A stretch of 64,000 nucleotides of DNA from assembly GCA_933207985.1 (NCBI GenBank), contig OW240912.1, positions 363,190,212 through 363,254,211 on the forward strand. The letters run 5' to 3'. The DNA is from Pelobates cultripes. Lineage: Eukaryota > Chordata > Amphibia > Anura > Pelobatidae. The translations under genes and the position numbers were made by a program. Under the pieces are notes generated by a model, which did not search any database, was not told the origin of the DNA, and was given only the letters and a program-made list of their open reading frames with translations. Below are positions 42,959 through 57,900 of this stretch, piece by piece (position 1 is the first letter of the stretch; each line of letters starts with the position of its first letter).

Positions 42959-45900
42959 GTAAGTATAATAGATATATTTTTCAATTTATTAAGCTGCATT
43001 ATAATCCTGATACGGAATGAGAATGGCTGCATATTTACAATTAAACTGAGCTTGTTGTCTTAGAAATGGCTTAAAACAACACATTTTATCTTGAATCTAA
43101 AGGTGAGGTGGTCTCTATGCCCCATTCTGCCCATAGGAGATCATCATTAGTGAGGTTCTCCAGGCCAATCCAATCATTCTCATAGAATCAGCACCCTCTG
43201 GAGATGTATTTTGTCTAGAGCTATTAAACTTCTACTGTGAGTCCTGTTCAAAGTGAGGCAGAGCACCCTCCTGCCTGATTGCAACTTAGAATTCACCACT
43301 TTTATGAAATAAGACAAAGTGCTTTAAGGGCTTGGAGTGTTTCTTTAAAGTATGTTTGGTTAAAGGTCTGATGAACTGAACCTCGTCACGGTGCTTGGAG
43401 GGGCCTGCTGGCCAACCTCTTGCCAAAAGACTATGGGCCCTCTAAAAAAAACTATGTGAACAGACTTGGTTCGTGGGATTTTATATTTGGTTCGGGAACC
43501 AAACAGCCGCACGAATCGGAGCCACCCTGGAGCTTGTTAGGCTTGATTGCAACTTTGCAGCAATTTTCACCGCAGTGTTCCAAGTGTTCGTCTGGGTGGC
43601 CGCAATTCCTATGGACGACCACGAGGTGGCGGCCATCTTGTTCGCATGAAAGCAGGCAGCGGTGTTTAGGCATGAATCTCATGGAACTGAAAACGGACAC
43701 AGAAACTCCCAAAACACCACTGGACTTCAAGCATCACTTGCGTGCCGTTCTACAATACTTAGAAAGGCGCTGTGTGGTGGAAACGTTCCCATGAACAAGG
43801 GGAACAAGCTCCAGGGTAAGAACATTGACTCTGTTAGGTAATTTGTTCGTTTTTTTTAATTACCAAACTAGACCGACTGCAAGCCCTGCTTCTCTGGAAC
43901 TGTTTTGGGCATGGGACTATGCATGCCGTCAGTCAAATTATGACTTCCAGGAAATTCCTGAACTGATCTGGGTTTTTTTTTGGATATGTTGGTCACCCAG
44001 ATCAGGGCTATCAGTGAATGTAACTCTTGTAGGGATTTTGTGTGTGTTTAAGGTATTTTGGGGTGTTATAAAAATTTGTTTTCTGTGCCTGGAGATAATC
44101 TCGTTTAATATAGTGCTTGACTCAATTATTTCCCAGGCACATGGGAAGGATTGACCTATTTTGTATGGGAGTGTCCTGCACCTGAGAGCCAATGTAATTG
44201 TGTAGATGGTTTTTACTGTAGTCTACTCTCTCCTTGCATGGGGACTTGCATATAAGGCCAGTTGTGGCTGCCAATAAACAGATTCATTTTACCCTTCATA
44301 AAGTCTAGGCTAATTTTTGGGGAGTTGGAGAGCTATATTCACTCTGAGGATTGCTATAATCTCTATACTCCCTTGGATCACAAAGATTCCTCTTGTAAGA
44401 GCAGCCTGTTTCGCATTTTGGTCCAATGCCCAAAACAGTTCCAGAGAAGGGCTGTGCAGTCTGTCTACTCCGGGGATTCGAAGTGTAATAAAAATACCGA
44501 ACATAGAGAGTTCGTATGGCACTTAGTCTATGTCTTTCCTTCAGCGTTTATTCTTACCGAACGCTGTTCAACTCCCGTTCGAATAGCCGAACATCTGTGG
44601 AAGGTAAATGGTTCAGTGTTCGTGCCATTGAGTGTCCGATTTGAGTTCCATGAACTCAACGACCAAACACCACTCATTGTACTTGCGGCTCAAGATGGCC
44701 GCCGTCACGAGTTCGAATGCCGCTTCGAACCACTTTGACCGTTCGGGAGTTTGAAGTGTTCCTGGTATAAGTCCAAAAGGACACAAAACGTATTTTCAAC
44801 CAGGGTTTAACACCGGGTCCATAGTAACAGGGCAGGAGGCTGGCAAACCGGCCCCTCCAAAAACCAGTGGCGAGGTTACTTTCGCCACTCAACCCTCTTC
44901 TGTGCGTACAGTTCACCTTACCGCTTTTAACTAAAAGAAAGAAAATCTCTATATCTAATGGAGTATTTTTATGAAACATTAGAGTGAACCTGTTATGGCA
45001 AATATTATATTTCTTTGAACTTGATTTGGTTGCAAGTGAGACATTCGCTTTGTTCTTCAGTGGCTTTTAGTAGTTAAGTATTTACTTACCTTTCATCCCT
45101 CTCTGCCACAATCTCACCGTGGCCAACTCTCTGTTCCTGGTTGAGATCCTCATTACTTATCTCAGGAAATCCAGTGTTTCTCCTAAGAGAAGCAACAGAG
45201 AACCTACTGTGCATGGATGGCAGAGGAGGAAGTATATCAATAATGGGTATTCATAGCTACTTGACTAGTGATGGATTAGCCATGTTGGAGCCAAGATATC
45301 ACATGATTGCCAGTAGCAGCTTCAGGTTAGCAAATTCCACCTGATGCACACTATATTCCAATTTTTAAACCCTCTGAGCTACTTGCAGAGAAGTGTGTTT
45401 TTTGTTTTTTTTTCTTTTCTTTTGTTTTTTAATGGAATTGGAAGCAGTCAATCAGAGCTGCTTGTTTTTCTACCTTCTCTCCTAAGTTTTCAGCATTCTA
45501 CTAAACAGAAATGTGGTGCTTAAAGGACCACTCCGCACTTATACTCTAAATGTAATTCATTGTTTAGTTGATATACCCCTGTTGAATACATGCACTCCTT
45601 GGAGGTATATTTTAAAGGAGGTTGCAAAATCTGCATTTCTTATGGACTGCAGCCTCTGCCACCACTCCCCTTGTTCCTCGGAAGAGTCTATCTGAGGTTT
45701 CCCATCAAGGAGTGCTGAAGAGAATGTATGTTTTTGCTTTTTTAATGTTTTCATTTATTTTATAGGTGCAGACAGGGAGGCCCTAAAACAGACTTAAGGA
45801 CATTAAGAATGTAGTGTTAGGAAGAGATTATTCCTAACGCTCCCTTTAATCTGCACTTAGGAGAGGGTTAGGAAGTCCAGCTTAGCTGCTAATTTTGCAT

Positions 45901-48900
45901 TTATATATGTACCTATGCTGTTGGTAGTTACAAAAGTATGTTATGGTGCAGACAACATGTTTGCTAGAGCCATTGTAAGCTTTAATGTAGCAATAAAAAC
46001 TGTACACATATTTCTCTAGAGCACAATGAGACTTCCCCTTTAACAGTTTGAGAACGTGTTTAAAAAAAAAAATAACAAAACCCTAACATTTCAGGAAAAA
46101 TGCCAGTATTTTGTAATGATCAACCATGCAACACCTTTTTTTTGTTTGTTTGTTTTTTGTTTTTTTTTTTGTTTGGTATCCGCAGTGTCATGATAAAAAC
46201 TGTCCTGCCTTAGCAGTAGCTTTGAAGATGTTAAAGGGCTGTTAAATCGCATTTCCCTTTTACATTTGTAACCCACAAAACTTTTTGTCAATATGTGACT
46301 CCCCCACCCCCTTGACAGTAATTTTTCTGCAAGTGACTATATACATCGTAGGGTGTGGGTATGTGTGTGGAATTCCGTATTCGGAGAGAAATAAAACCAA
46401 GAAATCAATAGAAAGTATGAAAAAGCATTACTCTGCATTATTTTGTAGTGAATACAAATAAGTTAATACCTCTTTATATTGCATCTCCTGGCTTACCCTT
46501 GCTCTTTGATGACATTAGCACCACTTGCACAATAGGGCTATAGATAGCTGTTCCCCATACATCGATCAAGGCCAGGATTTGCGTAGAAATGCGGTTATAT
46601 TATGTGTGATTTCTTTAATTAACATAAAGACCATTTTCCTTTAAATGCAGTTAACGGAAAGTATCCACGCCATTTAAATGAGAATCATAGTCTACTTTTT
46701 TGGCATTCGCGTTAAAGCTTTAATTTACAGAATCATGTTGGGAAAAGGATTGATTCGTTTTGGAATTAAAGGATGATTTTAAGATTTATGGTTTTATTAA
46801 AAATGCCTTTGCCACCAAAAGCCCTAAACCTCTGACATGGCCCTATTTTGAAGGCTATCGAAACCTTCTAAATGTGGAACTCCACACAACGTGGCGGCAT
46901 ATATCACTACTGTATTTCTTTAGGTAAACTTATTTTAAGTAAGAATATGAATATATATATATAATATAATATATAAATCCTTACATTATGGAATTTCCCT
47001 TTTAACCCAATTGAAGCCTAAATAACATCTGCATCATTACCCTGAAACAGCTCCTCTCTTTCTTGCCCTATGATGCTAGACTTATCTTTCCCCCATTGCA
47101 TTGCTAACTTCTTTCTCTTTTCCTATCTCTAGGTGGAGGTTTACTTTTTACCTGTATATCTTTTCCTATGGAGTACGGTTTCTTTGGTCGGTAAGTTGGA
47201 ACGAGTCTCCTAGCAGATACCTATTTTTCCAACACTCCACGTTAAGCTTAGATGAAAGAAGCTTGCATTAGCCTGTTAATGTGTTTTCATAGGGTCTGTG
47301 ATGGTTCGTTTTGCAAAACGAATGCCAAATGGCAGGTTACGCAACTTCCTATCCTAATTTTAAGCGCTGCATCATCGTTGGCCATTTTGAATAGCCGCCT
47401 TTTGTACTTTATCCTGTATCAGTGACAGTGATGATGACCAGGATTTGTATAGGTTATGTTTGTATACATTTTGACCAGGCTGCAGACCTGAATAGCCAGA
47501 GCCTCCTGTATTATTCTGGTGCAGGCACAGTTTGAAATAATTGTCCTTATTGATCACTAGACACTGTATTTTAAGCGTATCATTTGAGCCTTAGACATAT
47601 TGTAATCCCCTGTATGACCAGTTAGAGCATTAGTACCATCACTTTTTTTGAACTCGGAAACTCTGGTTCGAATCCTGGTCAAACCACCTTTAGAATACGT
47701 GTCAGTGGGCAAAACCTCTAATATCCTCCCTAATTTACATCCTCATAGAGTGTCAGCTTGTTTGAGCAGAGCCGCCTTTTCGTTTTAAATATTCCCCTTC
47801 TATAATTGTAAAGCGCTGTGAAATAGGTTTGCAATATATAAATAATAGCACCTTTCTTCACAGCTATAAAATTTAGTCGTGAGACTGAAGGGCAGTGTTT
47901 TGGCTATACTTTCCTGAGATGCCATGTTTGTTAATTCACAGAAACTCGTTGCTTGTTAAGATAAGGAAATTCTGCCTTTAGCCATGCACAACGCTAAAAA
48001 TGTCTTACTCATGGCTGCATTCCTCCTATCTTGCACATATAAATGTTAGTGCAAGTATATTAGGACTCTGGGGGAGGGGGGAGATGTTTGAAAGTAATGG
48101 GAAAATGGATTTGTATAAAGTATAATTTTGCCCTCTTGATAAAAGGAGACAGCAGAACATTATACAAATTATACTCTGGGGGGAGATCATTTCATATACA
48201 GGAAGGAGCATGTGAGTAGTCCTGGTATCGTAGAGTAGATATCTAGTCTTTGAAATCTAAGCTGACATTAGTGGTCGAAGAGCATGGTAACCCATCAGAT
48301 TAAAGGCAAGACACTCTCTCAGATAAGGCCCCAAGTTGTGCATTGTTTTCATGTGATCCATTAGAGTACTAGAATGGAATTTATGTAATATACGCATAGT
48401 GTAAACTGCCATAGTAAAAAGTAGAAAACTGCTCTATTTAAAGGGCATGCCTATAGTTCTGACATGTTGAGATAAACGTGCCCTCCTTGGACCCTTAGGC
48501 AACAGTAACTTAATATAACAGCTGAAACCTGAGCCCACGTATCGAAATTGCTGTAAAAAATGACCGTGAGATGACAAACCGTTGACACGGCAACAGTCCT
48601 AATTCGTTAAGGCTATCGATTAATTTCAGCTATATCTTTCTCTTACACTGCCTTCCAGATGAATTCTAAAAACCTGTATTTGAGCATATAGAATGGTTTT
48701 ATTTTTTAACTATTTCCTGGTACATTTAAAGGGATAATGCATTTAAAAGAAAGCGGACTCTGAAGCAGAATCCAGTGTACAAGGGAAGTGCTTTAATTTC
48801 TCAGCAAGTACTAGTTCTCCCTTACAAACATTTTAGGGAGTGCTGTACGAATTCCCCTACTCGCAACCAATATCAGCAGGGACCTGTTTAGTACGGAGTC

Positions 48901-51900
48901 TTCCAAGTCATATTGCTGTTGGCAGGCCAGTCGCACAGATAACCCCTAACAACACTCTGTAAATGTACAGTATATAGAAGGTAGGCACAGTCTACCAGTT
49001 CAGTGTTCATTGTTTTACAATCTCCAATTGTTTGAAGAAAATATTTTAATGTTTTTGAAAACTTGAAAATGTACATCGTCATCTAATGGTTTGCATTTAT
49101 TTTTATTTTTTTCTCCTTTGTTTTGTTTGTTATGAATGCAAGATCATTTGGGACATCTGCTTTATAGAATTGCATTACTGCAGGGTAGATCAGATGATTT
49201 TAGAAATACATTATATAAAGCCCAGTGTTTTAAATAACACTAGTTATTTGTTAATATTTTTTTGTTGTTGTTGTTAATGTATTTTTCTTTGCAGACTCCC
49301 TGGTTTTGGGATACACGACAGTGTTGGTACAACTATCCTTACCAGGTAGTGTATTCTAAGTTATCTGTTATCTGGAAACCACTGCCGGCCTATCGGTCAC
49401 ATTGAATAGTTTGGCATTTAATGGGTGTATATGCTCCAAATGTATAGTTAAAATAATCTCTTCCCTCACAGGTGTAAACTGCATTGCATTCCTTTTCTAT
49501 TTGCTCTCTTTATACTTATTTGGTTACCTACATAGATGTATTATAGAATAAATTACTATATTGCAAAGTATATTTCTTGTTGTACATTCGGCCAAAACTC
49601 TGGCTTTTTTTATAAGGCAGGTATGGCCGGGCAGTTCCCCGCTTCCTTCTGTAACTTCTTGTGTAGAGAATTTTTTTGTTTCCCCTCTCTTTTTTACACA
49701 AAAGCATTAGTGTGGTAAGGAGCTCAGTAGATGAAATTGTACATTTTTTAATTTAAAATAAAAGCTTGCATGTGTTTTAGCCTGTGTGTGTGTTCTGTAA
49801 TGCATACAAACAGTAAGTTAATACATATTTCAGAGCATCTCCTAGCTAGCTTATCCTTGGTTCATAGGCGCAGCCATCTTCACATCTTCCTTGGTCAAGA
49901 GCACTAATTTAAGAGACACTCCACTGCCCAAATACAAAGTAAATAAAAATAATTGTTTAGAGATATACCCCAAATTAAAACATGCATGCATTTAATTATG
50001 CAGTTTTTCATTGGAGTTCTATCTAAAACAGCTTGCAAAACTGCAGCTTTTTTGCCGGCTGCCTTTGCAAGCACTCTCCTTCTAACACCACTAAGACTTG
50101 TTGTGGCTGTCCAATCACAGGCTTCCCAATGCAGTTCAATGAGAAGTCTTTGAAGGCGGGTGCTCTGGGCAATCGCTGCCTCTAGAGTTCAATGCAACTA
50201 AACTAAGCAAACCAGGACGTAACCGGGCCTGTTGTCTGCTTGAAAAACTTGAAATCTGCACTTTTGCCAAAATTAAGAAATAAAGGAAAAAAAAGAGGAC
50301 AAATTCTTCACACATTAAACTTTTCAGCAAGCTAAAGTGCTTTAGATAACATGCTGCCGACAACATGACAGCTACTGTGTATTAGCAAATCCTGATGTCA
50401 TAGACAAGTTCTCTGAACTCTTTTCCCCTTTCCAAACTGCACATAGTTTTGGAAGACACATGTATAATTTATAAAACAAAAATTACTAATCGTTAAAGAG
50501 AGGTCCCAAATTAAGCAAGTGCTGTACCTGCCATACTATGTTTCTACTAGTTAAAAAAAAAAAAAAATAATTTTTTAAAAGCACTGTTGCCAAGTGCCAC
50601 AATGTGGTTAAATATTTACCGCTCCAGAGAGAGCTGTTGTGTTTTGACAGTGAAGATGGGGTAATATTTGAGTGTATTGATTTACAAAGTGCTGTACATT
50701 TGTTAATTGTCATTGTTAGGAAGCATAAATAAACTGCATTTGAGCAGCCTTTTAGCTTCTGTTAAACTGCCCGAGTTTAAATTACAGATGTAGGGATACA
50801 GCGTGATAAAGCGTTATCATTGCCGTTTTGCTCCGTGAATCTTTTTTAGTTATTTAATGGTTATTTATGACTTTCCCCCTTTTAAGTAGCAGTGTGACTT
50901 TCCTATTTAAAAGAAGCTTGTTACTCAAGACAAAGCCTCTATGGTGTAATGATTGCTAGAAATGAAATTTCTAATTATTCAGTAGCATAGTTCATTCTTT
51001 TTTTTCTAATTTTTAACTTGTTCATTAATTGGTTAAATGTCAAGCTAAAATAGCTTAATTGGAAACCCTCTCCTGCTTAGCTGCTTTCACAATTATTTGA
51101 CCCATATTGTTTCTTCACTATTTAGTATGTAAGCCTCCAGTGGTTCTGTTTTGTTACATTGGTTTCTTATTGCACCTGCCCAGTGCTTCCTTGATAAATC
51201 ACGTGTTGCTTCTGGGAGAATGAGTTGTGGAGAACTATCTCAAGTGCATTTTATTTTATTTTCAGCCGCTCACTTCGGGGGTATACTACTATTATATTAC
51301 AGAACTGGCCTTTTATTGGTCCCTGATGTTCTCGCAGTTTACAGATATCAAACGCAAGGTAAGGATGACATCATGATATAGGGACTTTTTTTTATGAATA
51401 ATTGTGTAGTACATTGTTTAAGTACTGAATGTCTAATACAATGGAGTTAACCAATTGTGATATTAGGAAGTGGTACACAGGGCACCTTGACCTGTTAGAG
51501 GTTACTCTAATGTATTTTGGGATGTTTTGATGGATAAAATAAAAATCCTGACCAGGCTCTGTTAAAAGGTGAAAATACGTATGCATTCTCCATGATTTAG
51601 CAGCAGAAACCACTTCCGTTGTGAAATTGCTGTGACTCGTGCATCAGGGAACACTAGGAATTATCTCTAGCACCAGAACATGTAGAGAAAGTTTAGTTCC
51701 TGTGCTGGAAACCTGTTGTGAAGAGCAGGAAACAAGTGCATTTGGAAGCAGTAGAATAGCACATTATGAAGAGAGGGTGTGAGTGACCTAAGGAATTGGA
51801 AGTGACTGACCAAGCCCACCGGCCATTGTAAGGGACTATTGAAACGGTCAACTTGCTTAGTGGACCTAACCGTACACACTCTGTGACAGGCCTGTTTTAA

Positions 51901-54900
51901 TTCATAAAGGGTACAGTGGTACCATGAGCATGTATTTAGATATTTCCTTATTTACAAATCTGCATAGCAGCTATTGCTTTGCATTTTCTTTCCTGTAGGT
52001 TAAGAAATCCATAATAATCAGTACTATTACATGTTGACAAATGTAACCATTGCAATACGCTGTTTCCAACTTTGAATTTGTCATGTGTTTTTCAGATGTT
52101 TTTTTTTTCTCCTTGTGAATTAGGAACATACATTATCAATACTTAGTGCAGTTTCCTTTGGAAAAGCATTCCAGGCATTTTGTAATAGAGTGTAGACATT
52201 CACGTTGAGTGTTGTAGTCTAGGGAGCTGTGGGCGTGCACTGCCAAAGTGAAATAGCTCTTTAATTGCTAGACAGTTGTCTTTGGAAAGCAAATTGCTTT
52301 CTGGGTTAACATTTGAACGTGATCCTATAGACAGTGCGCATCTTTGTTTAAAAAAAAAAAAAAGGCTTGGCGGCTTTAAAACTCTGAGAATGTATGAATT
52401 ATTTTAATTATGAACAGATCCAGTGTCCTATTTGTTACCACTGCCACTATGTAGAGAGTTTTATTAATAACTTTAATAGTCTTGCTTTATAAAAAGCAAT
52501 CACAACAAATGTAATAAAAATATAAATCAAATTTACCGTGAGATTGTTTTTGTTGGGGGGAGGGGATATTTGGCTCCTATTTCATATATACTTTGGTAGG
52601 TAACTTAAAAATGTATCTGCTCGTGATAAGCAAGTCAAGCTCTTTCCACTCAATAAATGTATCAATTTTATGGAAAGAAAATAATTTCTATATAATATTT
52701 ATATAGTATATAGTATTTGAGTGGGAGAGTGCAGTCCCTTCTTGCTGAATAAAAAAAAAAAACTTGTGTTTTTCGGACTCGTTGAGTACAGCAACCAAAG
52801 CTGTTAAATCTTTGTGGTAAAACGAGTATGATGCTCTTTATGCTGATGTTCATCGAATAGCACAATTCCTGCTTTCAAAACCCACATTTTCTACTGCATC
52901 AAGTCATTAATTTCATGGAATCCTGTTTCTAAATTATTAGCTTTGGCTCTTCCCTACACAGCTTTTAACACAATTAGCGGTAATTTATTATTATTTTTTG
53001 TAATAACAATCTTGCTAATAGCATATTTTTTCTTTGATTTTCATGGCATGAATGTGTTTTCTTAATTTGCTTTAACCCTTGACGGAGGCATTTATCCAAC
53101 TTCTGAAATCAAAACAAAATCTTGAATTTCACCATGTAATTTTATTTCTTTTAAAAAGGGCAGATAGGGCTTTCATTTATTATTCAATATGTATACCTAA
53201 CACAATCTGTGAACAAAATGGGAAAATAAACTTTTTTTTCTTAACATTTTTATTATTTTTACACATCCAGTGCAACTAAAAAAAAACTGAAAATAGACAT
53301 TAATATATCATTTTTGATTGTTAAATGCCTAATATGTCTATTATCTAAGTTATCGTTTAGTAGTTAATGCTGACAAACTTCCACACTAATACTATACCCA
53401 CCATAATCCTTATCCAATGCTTACATCAACTTCAACTCTATATCTACCCTAATCTTACCCTTACTCGACACTATCCCTATCCCTAAAACTGTATTAAAGG
53501 AACACTATAGTCACCTAAACAACTTTGGCTTAATGAAGCAGTGTTAGTGTATAAATCATGCCTCTCAGGTTTTACTACTCAATTCACTGTCATTTAGGAG
53601 TTAAATCACTTTGTTTCTGTTTATGTTGCCCTTGTCACACCTCCACTGGCTATGATTGACACAGCCTGCATAAAAAAAAAAAAAAAAAAAACTGGTTTAA
53701 CTTGCAATCATATGTAATTTACCTTAAACAATGTTATCTCTTGCTCTGTAAATTGAACTTTAATCACATACTGGAGGCTCTTGCTGGGTCTAGCAAGCTA
53801 TTAACATAGCAGGGGATAATAAAATCTAAATTAAACAATACTTGCAATAAAGAGAGGATAAACTTTAGATGACTCTTTACAGGAAGTGTTTAGGAAGGCT
53901 GTGAACATCACATGCAGAGAGGTGTGACTAGGGCTGTGTACACAGTGATTTAACTTCTAAATGGCACAGAATTGAGCAGTAAGGCTGCAGGGACATGATC
54001 TATACAACAAAACAGCTTCATTAAGCTAAAGTTATTTTGGTGACTAGTGTCCCTTTAAGCATGTCATACTTGCAGTTGTGTTTAAAAAAAACAAGTTTGT
54101 CAGATGGAAAAAAAAAAGGTGATGAGAGCCTTGCTCAAGAGTTTGCTGTTAATGCACCATGTAGATGTTTATGGTCTGTTGGTTAATGTAAAGTTGTTTT
54201 TAAGTGGATGACTTGTTGTTGGATATCTGAGATTCCACATGATGTTTTTCAGTAACTGAAAGCAAAGCCATTTTTCTGTTAATGCCACTTCATAGATGTC
54301 TAATGGATGTGCAAATTGAAATGGGATTTCCCCAGCTGCCTGAGAGCATTTTCACAATAATGATATTTTAATAGGTGTAACCTGTGGCTGCTCTTTGCTT
54401 TGTACATAGATTTTATACAAGAGAGTTTTTGATTAAAGTGAATCAGTTATGTACACATTCTGTGGATAACAAGTGTAACCCATACACATGCTGGTAATTT
54501 TGATGTGACCGTGTACAGATTATAGGATATATTTGCCAAGTTTTCATCCTGTTAAATTTCTTCATGCACTGGTTTGGAAATAGAAGCTGCGCATGTTACA
54601 CCCTACCTTCAAATGGCATTCATTGTTTACCACAATTCTTAGTGTGCAGATTATATGCGTGGTTACATAAGGTACAACTGTGTCATTTGATAATGGAGCA
54701 TTAGTTTGTTGCGCCATTGGATCTCCTGTGGTGTTTTTTGAACACCACCACCTCTCTGCTGAGGTTTCATGGAGTATGTGTTTATATTTTGAGGTAAAAT
54801 GATAGTCCAGGCACTCAAGTAGATAGCAGAGCAGCAGCTTTTTGGGGGCAAACACACAGCAATGTTTCAAGCTGACAAAGACCCGGTTGGGTCTAAACGT

Positions 54901-57900
54901 TGCTGTGTGTTTGCCCCAATAAAGCTGCTGCTCTGCTATTTACTGGAGTTCCTGGACCGTCGCTTCACTTTTTATATTCCATGTGGAGTCTCGTCTGCCC
55001 CTGATCCGGTGCACCGTGGTAGCCTGGTAAGTGTGGTATCCTCCAATCTACTATCATTTATATTTTGGGGTATCTTTGGATGTATACTAATCCATCATGA
55101 TGATACTTGCTGTCCCATTCTTACACAAAGGATTCTGTCTCATTCCATTCCAGGCTTAGCCGATGGCTACCACCAAACCATGGGTGATAAATAAATATTC
55201 CATGTTAATGGAGATCAGCAATGTGCCAAGCCTATAAAGAATGAATGGTTCCCCAACCCAATACTCACATGTGTGTACTTCTTCATCTATATTTTTGAGC
55301 TTGTGAAATTCCTTATTCCACTGCTGCTTACACTACACAGCCACCTTACACGGTAACTTGTAACCTGATCCTCGGAAACGCTGTAGTTAAGCAAAAGCAG
55401 AAAGGACATAAAAAATTGCCTGTCTGTGGTATATCTTTCAATTTCCAAGGAGTTTAATCAGAAAACACTACAGCTGCTTTCATGTGGGTAAAGAAGGTAT
55501 TTTAACCTGGCAGTGTTTGGTGGAGTAATAATTAATAACCAGCATTGTGTGTGCAGTTATTTGTTCACTGCAATGTCTGTGCTGTCTGGTAGTGCATGCA
55601 ATGCATGTGCAAAGTCTGCAATGCTCAAATGGAAGACAGAGATGGTGAATGCTGGATTACAATCACAAAACCTGATTTTAGTTCATTACCTCTTGCTTTT
55701 TTGTCTTGTATGGCATCATCATATTCACGGTAAAATGGTACAAAGCAATTATTGACAAATTTGGTTTAATAGTGTTCTGAAGTGACAAGGACCTGCTCTC
55801 ACAGTAGCTTGCCGTTTAGAAACAGAGCAGTCTCCTTTTAAATCACCGGCTTTGCCCACTATTAATCTCTAACCAGTAATGCCTGTGTTTTTGTTTGGGA
55901 CAAGTAGATAGAGGACTTTTAAGATACATTTTGCGAATTCAAGTTGTTAATGTCCATGATCTGATTTGTTTGTTTCGCTGTTCGTATGTGTTTTAATCCT
56001 AATTCAGTGTGTAGTTATAGGTAGGTTTTAATAATAATAGCAGTGAAACATTGATTTAGATTTTTTTTTTTTTTTTTTAAAGTGAAGTAAAAAAATAAAA
56101 GCCTTCTGTAAGCACACTATTACAGTGAATTGACTGAGAGGTCCCGGAAAGAGAGGTCTATGTACAACTGTATTTCATGCACTTTTTTTTTTTTTTTTTT
56201 TAACTAATAAAAGCTTAATGGGCAACCAGCTATCTCAACACGCTATGTACCTAAGTAATTGCTTCCAGTAAGTATTCTCTTCTAACAAATATTGTAGGAT
56301 GACCGGATGATGATGAGTCTGTAGCTGGCTTTGTGCAGTTTGGGAACCAGTAAGCCGGCGGGAATATCTGTTTCTACAGGAGCTATAAGGGTAGATCTCC
56401 AGCTTTAAAAAAGTGAACCTTTTTTTAATTTGAAGGTGAAAAAAAATCTATCTACAGATGGTACGCGCACCTCTGAATCTTTCCTTTAAGATGTCTCTAG
56501 GGCTACCCGGTTCTTAGTTTGAAGCTTCCTTCTTTGCTCCACAGACTCGCCCTTAAAGAAGTCATATCGGTTAACTGTTAGCTTTTCATCCCTACACCTA
56601 AACCACTTTCAACACTGCAACTGAAAAAATAAACTAAGCCTTCTTTGTAAACCCTTCTAGCAACCTATTTTTCCATTACATGAAATACATCCGACTCTAA
56701 CCTGTTGTGTAATTTTACCTCACTCCACTTAGAATGCAGGCTTGTTTGAGCAGGGCTCTCGGCACTTGTTTCTGTACTCCCAACTTGTCTTGTTGCAACT
56801 ACTTGTTAGTCTGTTCTACAGCACTGTGGAATTTGTTGGCACTTTATAAAAAAATTGTTATATTATGTCTCTTACAAACCATTCACCTGTTACCCACCAC
56901 AGTAACCACAATACAGGTACTGTATTTGCTGCAATTGCTCATTTATCAATTGCATATCATGCTTTGCTAAAGGAGTATAGAAATAGTGACCGGTTTCAAT
57001 TTGTTTATTTACCCATCTGCTGGCGAGGAAGTCAACGTGTCTGTATTCTGGTAGAGGCTTGCACTGCTACTGAAGTGTGTCCAGTCAGAGACCGTTACGT
57101 AGAACAGAGGAATGGTGTGTGGGGTAACTGTTGGTGTAACATCGAACCTGAGATCAGTCTAATGCTGGAGGAGATGGTAATATTTAGTTAACATCTCCTT
57201 AACCCAGGGCTTGACAAATTTGCTTGAAATCTAGGAGCCAGCTAAAAAAAGATAGGAGACAGATTTTTATTTTTTTTTTTAAACGTCAAAAATAGAATTC
57301 TTAAAGGGACACTATAGTTAACAGAACCACTACAGCTTAAAGGACCACTCTAGGCACCCAGACCACTTCAGCTTAATGAAGTGGTCTGGGTGCCAGGTCC
57401 AGCTAGGGTTAAACCCATAAACATAGCAGTTTCAGAGAAACTGCTATGTTTATAAATGGGTTAATCCAGCCTCCAAATCCTCTAGTGGCTGTCTCATTGA
57501 CACCCGCTAGAGGCGCTTGCGTGCTTCTCACTGTGAAAATCAGTGAGAACACGCAAGCGTCCATAGGAAAGCATTATAAATGCTTTCCTATGAGACTGGC
57601 TGAATGCACGCGCAGCCAGTCGAAAGGGAGGAGAGTTCCCCGTCTGGCGCGGTAAAAATAAGTTTTTTTTGGGGGGGGTCCCAAGAGCCGGGCGGGAGGG
57701 AGTCCCTGAGGGTGGGGGCACCCTCAGGGCACTATAGTGCCAGGAAAACGAGTATGTTTTCCTGGCACTATAGTGGTCCTTTAATGTAGTTGTTCTGAAG
57801 TCTATATACTGTCCCTGCACGCTTTTCAATGTAGACCCTGACTTTTCAGACTAAAGGTATGGTTTACATTGCGGTCTGGTAACACCTCTAGTGACAGTCA

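Noticed and set aside
47619..47700. Functional tRNA gene
   Set aside because: Only a degenerate A box and a B box are present, the cloverleaf cannot be completed, and a SINE body and tail follow.
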